Source: Thiothrix lacustris DSM 21227 (lineage in GTDB: Bacteria; Pseudomonadota; Gammaproteobacteria; Thiotrichales; Thiotrichaceae). From it: DNA of 64,000 nucleotides. Location: positions 1-64,000 of the forward strand of contig NZ_JHYQ01000007.1 of assembly GCF_000621325.1 (NCBI RefSeq), in the 5' to 3' direction. Below the pieces are notes generated by a model. The model saw nothing but the letters and a program-made list of their open reading frames with translations. It searched no databases and was not told where the DNA came from. Shown in pieces: positions 1 through 9,275 of the stretch; within the stretch, counting starts at the first letter, position 1; the number at the start of each line of letters is the position of its first letter. A program made the translations under genes and the position numbers.

Positions 1-254
<254 letters not shown>

Positions 255-380
255 CTATAACCCAAAATGGTCTATTTAGAGATGTATGACATCTGACCCA
301 GTATTTAAAGTATCCCTTGATATTTTTCCAGTTTAGGTCATGAAGGCTGCTACGGCATCCCCTTCTTAACCTTGCCAGTT

Positions 381-498
381 TGCCTGGTATCCATAGAGCT
401 GTGGAACCACCTGATCCCATCCCGAACTCAGAAGTGAAACGCAGCATCGCCGATGGTAGTGTGGGGTCTCCCCATGTGAGAGTAGGTCAATGCCAGGC
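381..498 (+). rRNA. rrf: 5S ribosomal RNA
   Basis: The 5' end TGCCTGGTATCCAT pairs with the 3' end AGTAGGTCAATGCCAGGC to form helix I. Between them are the conserved CCACCTGATCCCATCCCGAA segment and GAACTCAGAAGTGAAAC of loops B and C. The length of about 118 bases is normal for 5S. It lies about 125 bases after the 23S end, the usual 23S-5S order. Ends are placed from the terminal helix and may be off by one or two bases. Confidence 0.96.
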
Positions 499-507
499 TT
501 CAATCTA

Positions 508-549
508 AAAGCCCCGTCTACGGTTTTCCGTGACGGGGCTTTTTTTTTG
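508..549 (+). terminator. Rho-independent terminator of the rRNA operon
   Basis: A 9-bp GC-rich stem (AGCCCCGTC at 510-518 and GACGGGGCT at 532-540) closes a 13-base loop. It is followed at once by a run of nine T residues. It sits 10 bases after the 5S gene on the same strand. The stretch from 550 to 717, up to the lptG stop, shows no gene or structured element that I can support. Confidence 0.93.
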
Positions 550-717
550 CCTAGCATTTATCAGGTCAGGCGAAAACAGCGAGTGAAAGCCCTTCATGCC
601 AAGGTCACAATCCGAAAGGTAGCGTGGGTGTTTAACACATCTGCATGGATGTCAAAGGCTAGCACTACTGCTTGTTAGCGCTATGATTGGTTATGTTGTT
701 TTGTCTTTAGGTTGCTA

Positions 718-1785
718 TCAACGTATCCGCTTCAACATCCATAGCCCACCAAACAGGAACATAAGCAATGGTAAGGTGGCTGACAGTAGTGGTGAAATTC
801 CGTAGACAATACCAATGCTACCGAGCGTGCGATTAAACAGGAAGAACACGATGCCGATGAGGATACCGATAAAAATCCGCTGTCCCGCCCCGGCATTGCG
901 TTGGAAACTGAATACAAAAGGTGCAGCAATGATCAGCATGACCAGCGTCGAGAGCGGTGTCGTGAAATGCTGCCAGAAGGCTTGCTCAAAACGGCTACTG
1001 TTTAAGTCATTATCGCGTTGATGACGGATGAAGTCCGCCAATTCGCTGGCCGCTAGCTGATTTGGTTTGACGGCTGCAATACTGAGTACCTGTTCGGGAA
1101 CCAGATTATCCTCATGAACCTGTGGCAATACTTCCTGTGTTACCCCATCTTCCTGAATATGCTTGCGATTAAGGTCGTATAGCATCCAACCGTTTGCATC
1201 CCGTTCTGCCCGGTCTGCGTGGGTAATCGTGTCGATGCGGCCTGCTTCTGGATTGATTTCGTAGATCGAAATACCCTCCATCTTTTGCTCTGACCACAGC
1301 TTGGCAATGTTAAGGATGCGGTTGCCATCCTTAACCCAGATACCCTGGTTGCCGACTGCCAGTTGCTTCTGCTGCATTCGTAACTTGAAACTGCTGGCGG
1401 CGAGTTCCGTATGCGGTGCAACCCATTCACCTAATACAAAAATGAGTACGACCAATACCAAGCCGAGCTTCAAGGTCATCATCACAATCTGGCGGATCGA
1501 AACACCCGCTGCCCGCATCGCTGTTAGTTCGCTATTCGCCGCCAGATTACCCAAGCCTAGCAAGCTACCAATCAAGGTCGCGGTAGGAAAGTAATCGTAC
1601 AGCAACTTGGGCGTACCCATCAGGATGTAGTAAAAGGCTTGCAAGTTACCGTATTGCGTTTCGGGGCTGACATCGCCGAGTTCACCGAGGAACGCGAAAA
1701 ACCGATCGAGCAGGGCGAGCGAGAACCAGGTAAGCAGGATACTGGTAAGGACGCTTTTCCACAGGTAGCGCTCTAAAAAATTCAT
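718..1785 (-). CDS. lptG: LPS export ABC transporter permease LptG
   Basis: LptG is an inner-membrane permease of the LptB2FG transporter that extracts LPS from the inner membrane and passes it to the LptC-LptA bridge. The 355-residue product has the YjgP/YjgQ architecture: paired N-terminal membrane helices, a large periplasmic beta-jellyroll (about residues 130-260), and three to four C-terminal helices ending in a short KRIR tail. The reading frame is open for another 100 codons upstream, but that extension runs inside lptF in another frame. The ATG at 1785 starts a typical LptG N-terminus (MNFLERYLWK) and overlaps the lptF stop as ATGA, so I chose it. It is the last gene of a five-gene envelope operon starting at 6162. 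Confidence 0.95.
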   Translation of the reverse strand: MNFLERYLWKSVLTSILLTWFSLALLDRFFAFLGELGDVSPETQYGNLQAFYYILMGTPKLLYDYFPTATLIGSLLGLGNLAANSELTAMRAAGVSIRQIVMMTLKLGLVLVVLIFVLGEWVAPHTELAASSFKLRMQQKQLAVGNQGIWVKDGNRILNIAKLWSEQKMEGISIYEINPEAGRIDTITHADRAERDANGWMLYDLNRKHIQEDGVTQEVLPQVHEDNLVPEQVLSIAAVKPNQLAASELADFIRHQRDNDLNSSRFEQAFWQHFTTPLSTLVMLIIAAPFVFSFQRNAGAGQRIFIGILIGIVFFLFNRTLGSIGIVYGISPLLSATLPLLMFLFGGLWMLKRIR

Positions 1786-2849
1786 GAGGGTTTCCCGTAA
1801 TATTTGCGTAATAGCCAGAAGGCCAAGCCCAGCACTAACAAGTGTATCCACCATAAGCCCGGTAATTGGGGAAAATCCCCGCGTTCCATCATGCCGCGCA
1901 CGCTTGCCAGAATACTGGCATAGATGGCATAGATCAGGATGGCCACCCCAATTTTGCCGTAACGCCCTTGCCGTGGCGCGGTGTAGCTGAGTGGAAACGC
2001 CAACAATGCCAACAGTGGCGCAGAAACAATGATGGCAATACGCCATTGCAGCTCTGCCCGTGCTGGGTTGTCGGTCTGTTGCCATAATTCCTCGATGGGC
2101 ATCGAGGCGAGACTGCTACTGGAGGTGTAATCACGCAGGGGAATGCGGATACTGTGTTCACCGAAACGTATGACGGTCATGCCACCGTGTTCCGGGTCGG
2201 ATTCGTAACGGTAGCCATCACTGATTTGCAAAACCCGTTCACCGCTACCAGAGTCAATGAACAGCACGGCAGATCTTGCCCAGATCAATACTTCATTGCT
2301 ACCGTCTTTCACGCGGATGAAAAAACGTTCCATCACCGTATGGCTAGTGTCGATAGCCTCGGCCAAGGCAGTGTAATTACGCTCAGCCGTGCCAGAACTG
2401 ACGAATTCACCCGAAGGAATGCCCGCTGCTTCCGGGCGTTCATTGATTTCGCGGCGTAACTCAGCATTATTGGTTTCCAGCCACGGCGATACGAAAATAA
2501 CCAACACCGCCAATAACAAGGTAAGTGGCAACACAAAGCTGAAGATGGCGCGGTAAAAATGGCGTGGTGCAAATCCGGCGGCACGTAAGGCGGCCATTTC
2601 CGAATCACGGTACAAGCGGCTAAAAGCCAACATCATACCAATGAGCAGCGCGACCGGAATCAGGCGGATCAGTTGTTTCAACGAGCCGAACCATAACAGG
2701 TTGCCGACCAAATCGGTGGGAAGGTTGCCGGTACTGGCATCGGCCAGCAGGCGCACAAAGGTGTTGCCGACGATGATCAGCGTCAATACCAACAAGGTGG
2801 CAGCGAAGCTGAGGGCAATTTCCTTGAACAGGTAACGATTAATGATCAT
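1782..2849 (-). CDS. lptF: LPS export ABC transporter permease LptF
   Basis: LptF is the partner permease of LptG in LPS export. The 355-residue protein begins MIINRYLFKEIALSF, typical of LptF. Two membrane helices follow, then a stretch with GMMLAFSRLYRDSEMAALRA, the conserved cytoplasmic coupling segment that contacts LptB. It also has a periplasmic jellyroll (about residues 125-265) and C-terminal helices. It overlaps lptG by 4 bases and starts 6 bases after the PAP2 phosphatase gene stop. In many gammaproteobacteria lptFG stands alone, divergent from pepA; here it is the distal part of a glycosyltransferase operon, so LPS modification and export may be co-expressed. lptB, lptC and lptA are not in the window. 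Confidence 0.95.
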   Translation of the reverse strand: MIINRYLFKEIALSFAATLLVLTLIIVGNTFVRLLADASTGNLPTDLVGNLLWFGSLKQLIRLIPVALLIGMMLAFSRLYRDSEMAALRAAGFAPRHFYRAIFSFVLPLTLLLAVLVIFVSPWLETNNAELRREINERPEAAGIPSGEFVSSGTAERNYTALAEAIDTSHTVMERFFIRVKDGSNEVLIWARSAVLFIDSGSGERVLQISDGYRYESDPEHGGMTVIRFGEHSIRIPLRDYTSSSSLASMPIEELWQQTDNPARAELQWRIAIIVSAPLLALLAFPLSYTAPRQGRYGKIGVAILIYAIYASILASVRGMMERGDFPQLPGLWWIHLLVLGLAFWLLRKYYGKPS

Positions 2850-2855
2850 ATTGGA

Positions 2856-3611
2856 TTACGTTGTGTTGTGCCAAGTGTGCCAGAGGGTCAACAAGCTAGA
2901 GAGGGTCGTGGCACTGGCAATGCTCATTTGCAGCCAAAAGGCTTGTGGGTAGCCGGTATTCAGCCCAAACAGCGCAAGCGCCAGTAATAAGAAGAGTGCC
3001 GCCAATACTTGTTGGCCTCGGCGTAAACGGCTCCAGTGCCAACCAGCAGCGAGTTTCCACCCTGCCCATGCGGAAAACCACCCAAGTGCAGCCCCAGCAA
3101 ATACATCCATCGGCCAATGTGCGCCCACTGCAATACGGCTGAAGCCTGCTAACAGTGCCACACAAAACAGCGCGGCGGTTATGCGGTCACGTTGTAATAC
3201 CAAGGCATAAACCCCGGCAACCACGAAAGCCGCAGTCGTATGCCCGGAAGGGAAGCTGAAATTGAACAAATCCGAACCAATCACGTGTACCTGTGAACCC
3301 AACACCGTCAAGGGGCGCTCGACTTCCAGCAAATTTTTCAGGCTGCGGCTCAACAAGGTGGCGATTAGCCCTGCGAGTATGCCAGCAGGCAGCAAGGCCG
3401 GATAGCGCACGGCCAATAGGCTGAGGAGCACCATTGCCACCAGCGCATCCCCCAAAATCGTCAGGTTTGCCCACAGCGCATCGGGAAACAGTTCTGCGAG
3501 ATTCTTTGCGGCAAAAAATAACGGGGTATTCAGCTCGCTCATATCAAGGGTTGCGACCAACAACAGCATTAATATGACGGGCACACCGATGGTTTCAGCT
3601 TCATCTCTCAC
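2856..3611 (-). CDS. PAP2-family membrane phosphatase
   Basis: This is a multi-pass membrane phosphatase of the PAP2 (type 2 phosphatidic acid phosphatase) superfamily, 251 residues. All three active-site motifs are visible: KNLLEVERP, then PSGHTT, then SRIAVGAHWPMD with the catalytic His and Asp. Family members dephosphorylate lipids facing the periplasm, such as undecaprenyl pyrophosphate, lipid A or phosphatidylglycerophosphate; the sequence alone does not say which. Its place between an ArnT-like transferase and lptFG favours lipid carrier recycling or lipid A dephosphorylation. The start is GTG at 3611, overlapping the upstream gene's stop by 4 bases (GTGA). A second PAP2 gene lies at 8583-9275. 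Confidence 0.85.
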   Translation of the reverse strand: MRDEAETIGVPVILMLLLVATLDMSELNTPLFFAAKNLAELFPDALWANLTILGDALVAMVLLSLLAVRYPALLPAGILAGLIATLLSRSLKNLLEVERPLTVLGSQVHVIGSDLFNFSFPSGHTTAAFVVAGVYALVLQRDRITAALFCVALLAGFSRIAVGAHWPMDVFAGAALGWFSAWAGWKLAAGWHWSRLRRGQQVLAALFLLLALALFGLNTGYPQAFWLQMSIASATTLSSLLTLWHTWHNTT

Positions 3612-5164
3612 GGTACGTTTACCTTTTTTGCCAACACCAAACCACCCTGCTTGAATACGACCAGATAGTTTTCTACTGGTTGCAAATAGTCTGCCTTGGT
3701 AAACACGTATTCACCCACGACCGGCGCTCGGCGTGGCGTAACCGTTTCCCGATACGTGGTGAAACTGGGCATGTTTACCCCATCCATGACAATCACCGAA
3801 TCCACGAGATAGTGGCGGGCAAATCGCGCCGCTTCTTTCACCGCACTCTGCTGGGTGTAAGCGACCACCGGCAGCAGCACGCTGCCAAGGAATAAAGTCT
3901 GCAATACCGTTACCCCCAACAAGCGCAGGTGGTTCTGCACCTGAGGCCACAACAGCAAGGCCAGTAACGCCAGTAAATAAATACCTGTTGCCACCCGGTA
4001 ATAAAGCCCAGTGACTTGTTGTGACTGCTCCAGCAAACCCTGAAAATAGGGTGTCGGATTTTTCGCAACGACACTCGTCAGCACTTCCGGCAAAAACAGC
4101 AAGACCAGCGCAACCAGTGCGGCGGGAACAACCGCTAGCCAACGGTTAGGATTTTCCCCGCAATGCATCGCGAGCAGTAGCAACAACGGCGTGATGCCAT
4201 ACAGTAAGTAATGTGGTAATTGCGTGTTGGAAAACGAAAAGAACACAAAGACGAAGGCAAACCAGAACCAAAGAAAGCGCTCGATGCCTTGCCCACTGAT
4301 GTTCTTCAACAACTGCACCAGCAACCCGCCAAACGGCATGATGATCAACGGCAATGCCACGAGGTAATACCAAACTTCCCCGCCATGCCCTTCCATCGTG
4401 TCCGAGAAGCGGCTGACATTGTGTTTGAAGAAAAAACCGTCGATAAACGCCTGTCCCTGCGCTTGGTATTCGAGGAGATACCAAGGTGCCGCGACCGCCA
4501 GAAAGACCGCTAGACCGTAGGGGCTGAACACGGTTTTTAGCCAGATTCTCCACTGCCCGTGGCTGATATACAGAAAGGCGCTCACTACCAGTGGAATCGC
4601 GACGGCTACCGGCCCTTTGCACAAGAAACCTAGCCCTAGCCACAAGAATACCCGGAACAACACCATGCGCGTTGGTTGTTCCCAGTAACGCCAGACATCG
4701 AAGAGGGTAAGGGCAATCAGCAGGTTCAGCATCGCATCGGCAATCGCCGCCCGCCCGATGATGACGATCATCGCGGAGGTTGCCACCATGACCGCTGCCA
4801 GTATCGCGTTGCGACGCGGCATCCGGGGTTTGGCGAAATAATACGTCGCCGTGACCCACGCGCTAGCCGCCAGTGCTGAAGGCAAGCGCACACTCCATTC
4901 GTGCAAGCCAAACGCTGAAACACTGATGGCTTGCAGCCAGTAAATCAGGATAGGTTTGTCGAAACGCGGTTCGCCATTCAGGAAAGTCGTGATGAAATCG
5001 CCACGCTGAAGCATTTCCCAAGTCGCCGCGCTGAAAGCCCCTTCATCCAGGTCAAACAGCGCTGGCGTGCCGAGTTGCCAGAAAAACGCGAGGATCACCA
5101 ACGGCAGCAGGAAGCCATCCCCGCTGTGCAGCAACCAATGCCGCAGGCCAGATGCAACGCGCAT
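3608..5164 (-). CDS. ArnT-like GT39 glycosyltransferase
   Basis: The product is a 518-residue integral membrane glycosyltransferase of the PMT/GT39 (ArnT-like) family. Such enzymes use a polyprenyl-phosphate sugar donor on the periplasmic face. The N-terminal catalytic loop carries the acidic motif DLDEGAFSAATWEM (about residues 38-51) and the FDKPILIYW motif (about 68-76), both hallmarks of the family. About ten to twelve hydrophobic helices follow, then a soluble C-terminal domain of about 120 residues. The preceding gene encodes a GT2 enzyme of the type that makes polyprenyl-phosphate sugars, so the two form a plausible donor-synthesis and transfer pair. Substrate (lipid A, core sugar or another glycolipid) is not deducible. 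The ATG at 5164 overlaps the upstream stop by 1 base. Confidence 0.85.
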   Translation of the reverse strand: MRVASGLRHWLLHSGDGFLLPLVILAFFWQLGTPALFDLDEGAFSAATWEMLQRGDFITTFLNGEPRFDKPILIYWLQAISVSAFGLHEWSVRLPSALAASAWVTATYYFAKPRMPRRNAILAAVMVATSAMIVIIGRAAIADAMLNLLIALTLFDVWRYWEQPTRMVLFRVFLWLGLGFLCKGPVAVAIPLVVSAFLYISHGQWRIWLKTVFSPYGLAVFLAVAAPWYLLEYQAQGQAFIDGFFFKHNVSRFSDTMEGHGGEVWYYLVALPLIIMPFGGLLVQLLKNISGQGIERFLWFWFAFVFVFFSFSNTQLPHYLLYGITPLLLLLAMHCGENPNRWLAVVPAALVALVLLFLPEVLTSVVAKNPTPYFQGLLEQSQQVTGLYYRVATGIYLLALLALLLWPQVQNHLRLLGVTVLQTLFLGSVLLPVVAYTQQSAVKEAARFARHYLVDSVIVMDGVNMPSFTTYRETVTPRRAPVVGEYVFTKADYLQPVENYLVVFKQGGLVLAKKVNVP

Positions 5165-6162
5165 CAGGCGGGTTTGTGCCAGTCATGTTCCACCGCTTCC
5201 TCACGGCTGGGGCGGATCACGTAAGCATCGCGACTGGAGGATTCAAAGTAAACCCGCGCCAACATTTCAGCAATAATACCGGTGGTGAGGAACTGGATGG
5301 AGGTTATCACCAGCATTACCCCCGCCAGCAGCAGTGGACGGCCTCCAATGGGATTCCCCAGAATGAATTTGTCGACGCCCAGCCATGTAAGGATCAACAT
5401 CCCCAGCATCCCAAACGCCAAGCCAATCGTGCCGAACAAATGCCCCGGACGCGCCCGGAATCGCATGAAAAACCACATGAACAGCAAGTCGATCACCACC
5501 CGGAACGTGCGCGAAATGCCGTATTTGGATTCCCCACTGAGGCGTTCGTTGTGGTTAACCACCCGCTCGCCGATGCGTGAAGGCGGTACAGTCGTGGCAA
5601 CCCATGCAGGAATGAAACGATGCATTTCGCCATACAAGCGTACCCGTTCCATCACGGAAGCGCGGTAAACCTTGAGGCTACAGCCGTAGTCGTGCAGGTA
5701 AACGCCGGTGACTTTGCGGATCAGGCGGTTGGCAATGCGCGAGGGGATTTTGCGTAAGACCAGCGTATCCTTGCGGTTTTTGCGCCAGCCGACTAACAGG
5801 TCGAGGTCGCGTTCCTGCAATTCTTTGACCATCGCGGGGATGTCAGCGGGGTCATTTTGCAGGTCGCCATCCAGCGTTACCAGCAGGCTGCCGCGTGATT
5901 GGTCGATACCGGCCTGCATCGCGGCGGTTTGCCCAAAGTTGCGTTGCAGCTCAACAACGTGGATGTGTTTGCCGAACGTATCTGCCGCTTCGCGCAGGCG
6001 TTTCAGGGTCTGGTCGGAGCTGCCGTCATCGACCAGCACCAGTTCCCAGAGGCATTCAAAATTGGCAAGCGCTTCAGTGACGCGCTCGACTAGCGGCAGA
6101 ACATTACCTTCCTCATTATAGAAAGGCACTATGATGCTGACGGTATCAGGAGAATTTGTCAT
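5164..6162 (-). CDS. GT2 polyprenyl-phosphate glycosyltransferase (ArnC/GtrB-like)
   Basis: This 332-residue protein has a cytoplasmic GT-A domain followed by two C-terminal membrane helices (about 230-250 and 265-290), the layout of ArnC, GtrB and dolichol-phosphate mannosyltransferase homologues. Visible motifs are SIIVPFYNEE, VLVDDGSSD, TLDGDLQNDP (metal-binding DxD type) and the NHNERLSGESKYG segment near the membrane. The family moves a sugar from a nucleotide donor to undecaprenyl or dolichyl phosphate. It is the first gene of the minus-strand operon and lies 58 bases from the divergent plus-strand operon, so the two probably share a promoter region. ArnC-specific naming would be premature because no other arn genes are present. 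Confidence 0.87.
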   Translation of the reverse strand: MTNSPDTVSIIVPFYNEEGNVLPLVERVTEALANFECLWELVLVDDGSSDQTLKRLREAADTFGKHIHVVELQRNFGQTAAMQAGIDQSRGSLLVTLDGDLQNDPADIPAMVKELQERDLDLLVGWRKNRKDTLVLRKIPSRIANRLIRKVTGVYLHDYGCSLKVYRASVMERVRLYGEMHRFIPAWVATTVPPSRIGERVVNHNERLSGESKYGISRTFRVVIDLLFMWFFMRFRARPGHLFGTIGLAFGMLGMLILTWLGVDKFILGNPIGGRPLLLAGVMLVITSIQFLTTGIIAEMLARVYFESSSRDAYVIRPSREEAVEHDWHKPA

Positions 6163-6220
6163 TAAATCAATGTCCGGTTCGGTTACAATGCTGCATCGGA
6201 TTATACGTTAAAGCGAGTGA

Positions 6221-7159
6221 ATGATGACAGAACAGCGCAATACATCAACCTCACGCTGGAAATTGTTGGTTTCCTGGCTGGTGTTGATCCTGTTTGTTGC
6301 AGGTGTCGAGTACTGGATAGGCTGGAAAACAGTACTAGCACCGTGGGCAAGCTTTAGCTGGGCAGATGGTTTGATTGCTCTGGCCTTGTTGGTGCTGAGT
6401 TATGCGCTGCGAGCGTGGCGTATGTATGACTACTTCCCGCAACAGTTAGGCGGCCAGTGGATGCAGACGTGGCGGTTGATGTTGATCCATAACGCACTGA
6501 ATAATTTGTTGCCTGCGCGTACTGGGGAAATCAGTTTTCCGGTGATGATGAAACGCTACTTTGACGTGGGTTACGCACATTCGGTGTCGGCCTTGGTGTG
6601 GTTCCGTTTTCTGGATTTACATACTATTCTAGCGTTTGCGATTTACCCGCTGTTGGTGGTGACACCGCTGAAACGGATAGCGATACCACTGGTGGTATTG
6701 TGGCTGCTGTTGCCTATCGTGGTATACCTGTTGCGCAACCGTATCGAAGTGGCGTTTGCAGGCAAAGATGGCAAGCTGAGCAAGCTGGCACAACAAGCCA
6801 TGTACGGTTTGCCGGATAACTGGAGCGAGTTCTGGCGTAGCTGGGGCATGACCTGGGCAAACTGGATGGTGAAGCTGGTGACACTGGCGTGGTTATTGGG
6901 GCAGTTCGTACCGAATGTCAGTTGGAATATGTTGCAAGCGGGCGTGGTCGGTGGCGAGTTGACCAGCGTATTGCCGATCCATGCCCCCGGTGGTTTTGGG
7001 ACGTATGAGGGCGGGGTGATTGCGGCGTTGTCGCCTATTCGCACGGTGACTATCCATGCGGCGACGATTGGCGCGGTGAATGTACATTTGTTCGTATTAG
7101 GGTCTTCACTGGTGGGTGCACTGGTGGGCTGGTTGATTCCTTTAAAAGCTAAAAAATAA
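6221..7159 (+). CDS. YbhN/LPG-synthase-TM family membrane protein
   Basis: This is a 312-residue polytopic membrane protein of the family related to the flippase-like membrane half of lysylphosphatidylglycerol synthase (UPF0104/YbhN type). It has about seven hydrophobic helices. Characteristic segments are the NNLLPARTGEISFP motif near residue 90 and the GGELTSVLPIHAPGGFGTYEGG motif region near residues 245-266. The soluble aminoacyl-transferase domain of MprF is absent, so amino-acid transfer is not expected; lipid flipping or glycolipid handling is more likely. It begins the plus-strand envelope operon and its TAA overlaps the next ATG by one base (TAATG). Two ATGs stand in tandem at the start; the first is used. 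Confidence 0.82.
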   Translation: MMTEQRNTSTSRWKLLVSWLVLILFVAGVEYWIGWKTVLAPWASFSWADGLIALALLVLSYALRAWRMYDYFPQQLGGQWMQTWRLMLIHNALNNLLPARTGEISFPVMMKRYFDVGYAHSVSALVWFRFLDLHTILAFAIYPLLVVTPLKRIAIPLVVLWLLLPIVVYLLRNRIEVAFAGKDGKLSKLAQQAMYGLPDNWSEFWRSWGMTWANWMVKLVTLAWLLGQFVPNVSWNMLQAGVVGGELTSVLPIHAPGGFGTYEGGVIAALSPIRTVTIHAATIGAVNVHLFVLGSSLVGALVGWLIPLKAKK

Positions 7160-8586
7160 TGATTGAACGTAGGGCTGGGCTGTTTCTGCTGTTATTGCTA
7201 TTGGGTATAACAGCGTATCGGGTATGGGTGGTGGCCAGCAGTGGCCTGAACCTGTATGTGGATGAGGCGCAATACTGGTATTGGGCGCAACACCTCGAAT
7301 GGGGCTATTACTCCAAACCGCCGGTGATTGCGGCGATTATTGCTGCCACCACTTCGGTGTGCGGCGATAGCGAAGTGTGTGTGCGGGCGGGCAGTTTGTT
7401 GCTGTATCCGCTGAGTACCGGGTTACTGTTTTTGCTGGCCAAGCGTTTGTTTGATGCCAAAGTGGCATTATTGGCGGCGGTGTTGTTCATTACCCTGCCT
7501 GCGGTTAGCCTGTCTTCTACCCTAATTTCGACCGATGTGGCGCTGTTCTTTTGCTGGACCTTGGCGCTGTATGCCTTCGTGAAAGCGCTGGAAAGCGATG
7601 CGTGGGGTGATTGGCTGTTGCTGGGTGTGGCGCTGGGCTTGGGGATGTTGAGCAAGTACACCATGGGAATCTTTCTGGTTTCCGCCCTGTTGTATGTCGT
7701 TGTGGCGAGGCGTTTTGATGTGTTGCTGAATCGGCGGGCATGGTTCGCGGTGCTGGTGATGGCGCTGATGTTTGCCCCGAACCTGTGGTGGAACTGGCAG
7801 CATGATTTTCCAACTTTTAAGCACACGGCCGATATTGCTGCGGCAAGCACGCAAGGGGCATTGCATTGGGATGAGTTCAGCGAATTCATCGGTGGGCAAT
7901 TTGGGGTGTTTGGCATTTTGTTGTTCCCCTTATTGGCGTGGGTAATCATGAAGGGCAAGGTGGCACACAAAGCCTTGTTGCTAAGTTTTGCCTTACCGTT
8001 TTTGCTGATCATTACCTTACAGGCATTGTTTGGGCGGGCGAATGCCAACTGGGCAGCACCGACGTATGTTGCTGCTACCTTGCTGGTCGCCGGGTGGTTG
8101 CAGGGGCGTTGGAAATTACTGACCTTGGCTTTGCTGTTGAATATTTCGTTGGGCTTATTGGTCTATCACCCCGCGCCGCTGAACTACCTGCTCAAGTCCG
8201 ATTTGCATAAGCGTTTGAAGGGATGGGAGGTTATCGGGGAGCAATACCTCGCACTTCAGCAGCAATACCCGCAGGCCATTTTGTTGTCGGATAGCCGTGA
8301 AGTGTTGAGCGAACTGGTGTATTACGCCCGCCCACAAGGTTTACGCGGGGTAAGCTGGAACCCGCAACACCAGTTGCGCCACCATTACGATCTGGTGACG
8401 ACGCTGGATGGCAAGGTTGGGGATGATTTCTTGTTGGTGACAAAAAATCCATTAGCGGCTGATGTAGCAGGTTATTTCGAGTCCAGTCAGGCACTGGAGC
8501 CGTTACATGTCGAGGTTCATCCTACCTATACACTGGATTACCATGTGTTCCTGCTGAAACACTTCAAAGGGTTGGTGTCGCCATGA
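7159..8586 (+). CDS. GT39-family membrane glycosyltransferase
   Basis: A second PMT/ArnT-like glycosyltransferase, 475 residues. The N-terminal hydrophobic helix is followed by the acidic active-site loop LYVDEAQYWYWAQ (about residues 32-44) and YYSKPPVIAAI (about 51-61), matching the D-E and K-P-P motifs of the family. Many helices follow, then a soluble C-terminal region. It is translationally coupled at both ends (TAATG upstream, ATGA downstream). It lacks a neighbouring GT2 on this strand, so it may use the polyprenyl sugar made by the divergent GT2 gene at 5164-6162; that sharing is inference. Confidence 0.84.
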   Translation: MIERRAGLFLLLLLLGITAYRVWVVASSGLNLYVDEAQYWYWAQHLEWGYYSKPPVIAAIIAATTSVCGDSEVCVRAGSLLLYPLSTGLLFLLAKRLFDAKVALLAAVLFITLPAVSLSSTLISTDVALFFCWTLALYAFVKALESDAWGDWLLLGVALGLGMLSKYTMGIFLVSALLYVVVARRFDVLLNRRAWFAVLVMALMFAPNLWWNWQHDFPTFKHTADIAAASTQGALHWDEFSEFIGGQFGVFGILLFPLLAWVIMKGKVAHKALLLSFALPFLLIITLQALFGRANANWAAPTYVAATLLVAGWLQGRWKLLTLALLLNISLGLLVYHPAPLNYLLKSDLHKRLKGWEVIGEQYLALQQQYPQAILLSDSREVLSELVYYARPQGLRGVSWNPQHQLRHHYDLVTTLDGKVGDDFLLVTKNPLAADVAGYFESSQALEPLHVEVHPTYTLDYHVFLLKHFKGLVSP

Positions 8587-9275
8587 AATTCTGGAAAACA
8601 TACCCGCAACTGTGGCTGTGGCTCAATCTGGTGGCAGCATCGACGCTGGTGTTCTGGTTGTCCAACTGGGATTTGACGGTGGCGGGGTTGTTTCAGCGGG
8701 CTGATCATTGGTTATTGGATGATTTTCCCTTGTGGAAAGCGGTGTTTTACGACGGTGTGCCGTATATCGCGGGCAGTGTGCTGGGCAGTAGCTTGTTGAT
8801 CATGCTGGCGAGCACGGTATTGCGCCGTTGGTATCGCCTGCGCTTGTATGCGGCTTATGTGTTGCTGGTGTTTTTGGTAGGGCCGGGCTTGCTCGTCAAT
8901 AGCCTGTTCAAGGATAACTGGGGCAGGCCGCGCCCGGTGCAAGTGTTGCAACTCGGTGGGCAGGAGGCTTATGCGCCGCCGGGGTATTGGGTGGCAAACG
9001 GTCACGGGCGCTCGTTTCCCAGCGGGCATAGCTCGATTGGGTTTGCGTTTGTGGCGTTCTGGTTTGTGTGGCGGGAACGTAAACCCCAATGGGCGCGGCT
9101 GGCGCTGGTGGCGAGTGTGTCGCTGGGTTGTGCGATTGGCCTGACCCGTATGGCGGCGGGAGGGCATTTCTTGTCTGACGTAATGTGGTCAGCGTGGGTG
9201 GTGTTATTCGCGGCGTGGGTATTGTATTACCCAGTAATGCGCATCCCGCGCCGCGAAATGGCTTACAACACTTAG
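8583..9275 (+). CDS. PAP2-family lipid phosphatase
   Basis: This is a 230-residue membrane phosphatase with a complete PAP2 signature: KDNWGRPRP, SFPSGHSS and TRMAAGGHFLSD. About five to six membrane helices are present. The motif spacing and the GRPRP context resemble lipid A 1- or 4'-phosphatases and PgpB-like enzymes; I cannot separate these. It ends the plus-strand envelope operon, which mirrors the GT39-PAP2 order on the minus strand. The stop overlaps the convergent CPXCG gene by 4 bases, leaving no room for a terminator between them. Confidence 0.86.
   Translation: MKFWKTYPQLWLWLNLVAASTLVFWLSNWDLTVAGLFQRADHWLLDDFPLWKAVFYDGVPYIAGSVLGSSLLIMLASTVLRRWYRLRLYAAYVLLVFLVGPGLLVNSLFKDNWGRPRPVQVLQLGGQEAYAPPGYWVANGHGRSFPSGHSSIGFAFVAFWFVWRERKPQWARLALVASVSLGCAIGLTRMAAGGHFLSDVMWSAWVVLFAAWVLYYPVMRIPRREMAYNT

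Noticed and set aside
1786-2085. A 100-codon upstream extension of the lptG frame
   Set aside because: It runs inside lptF in another frame, has no LptG-like sequence, and the ATG at 1785 fits the family and the ATGA overlap.
6163-6220. Sigma-70 promoters in the 58-base divergent gap
   Set aside because: TTACAA and TTATAC-like boxes are there, but their spacing (about 12 bases) does not fit; too weak to annotate.
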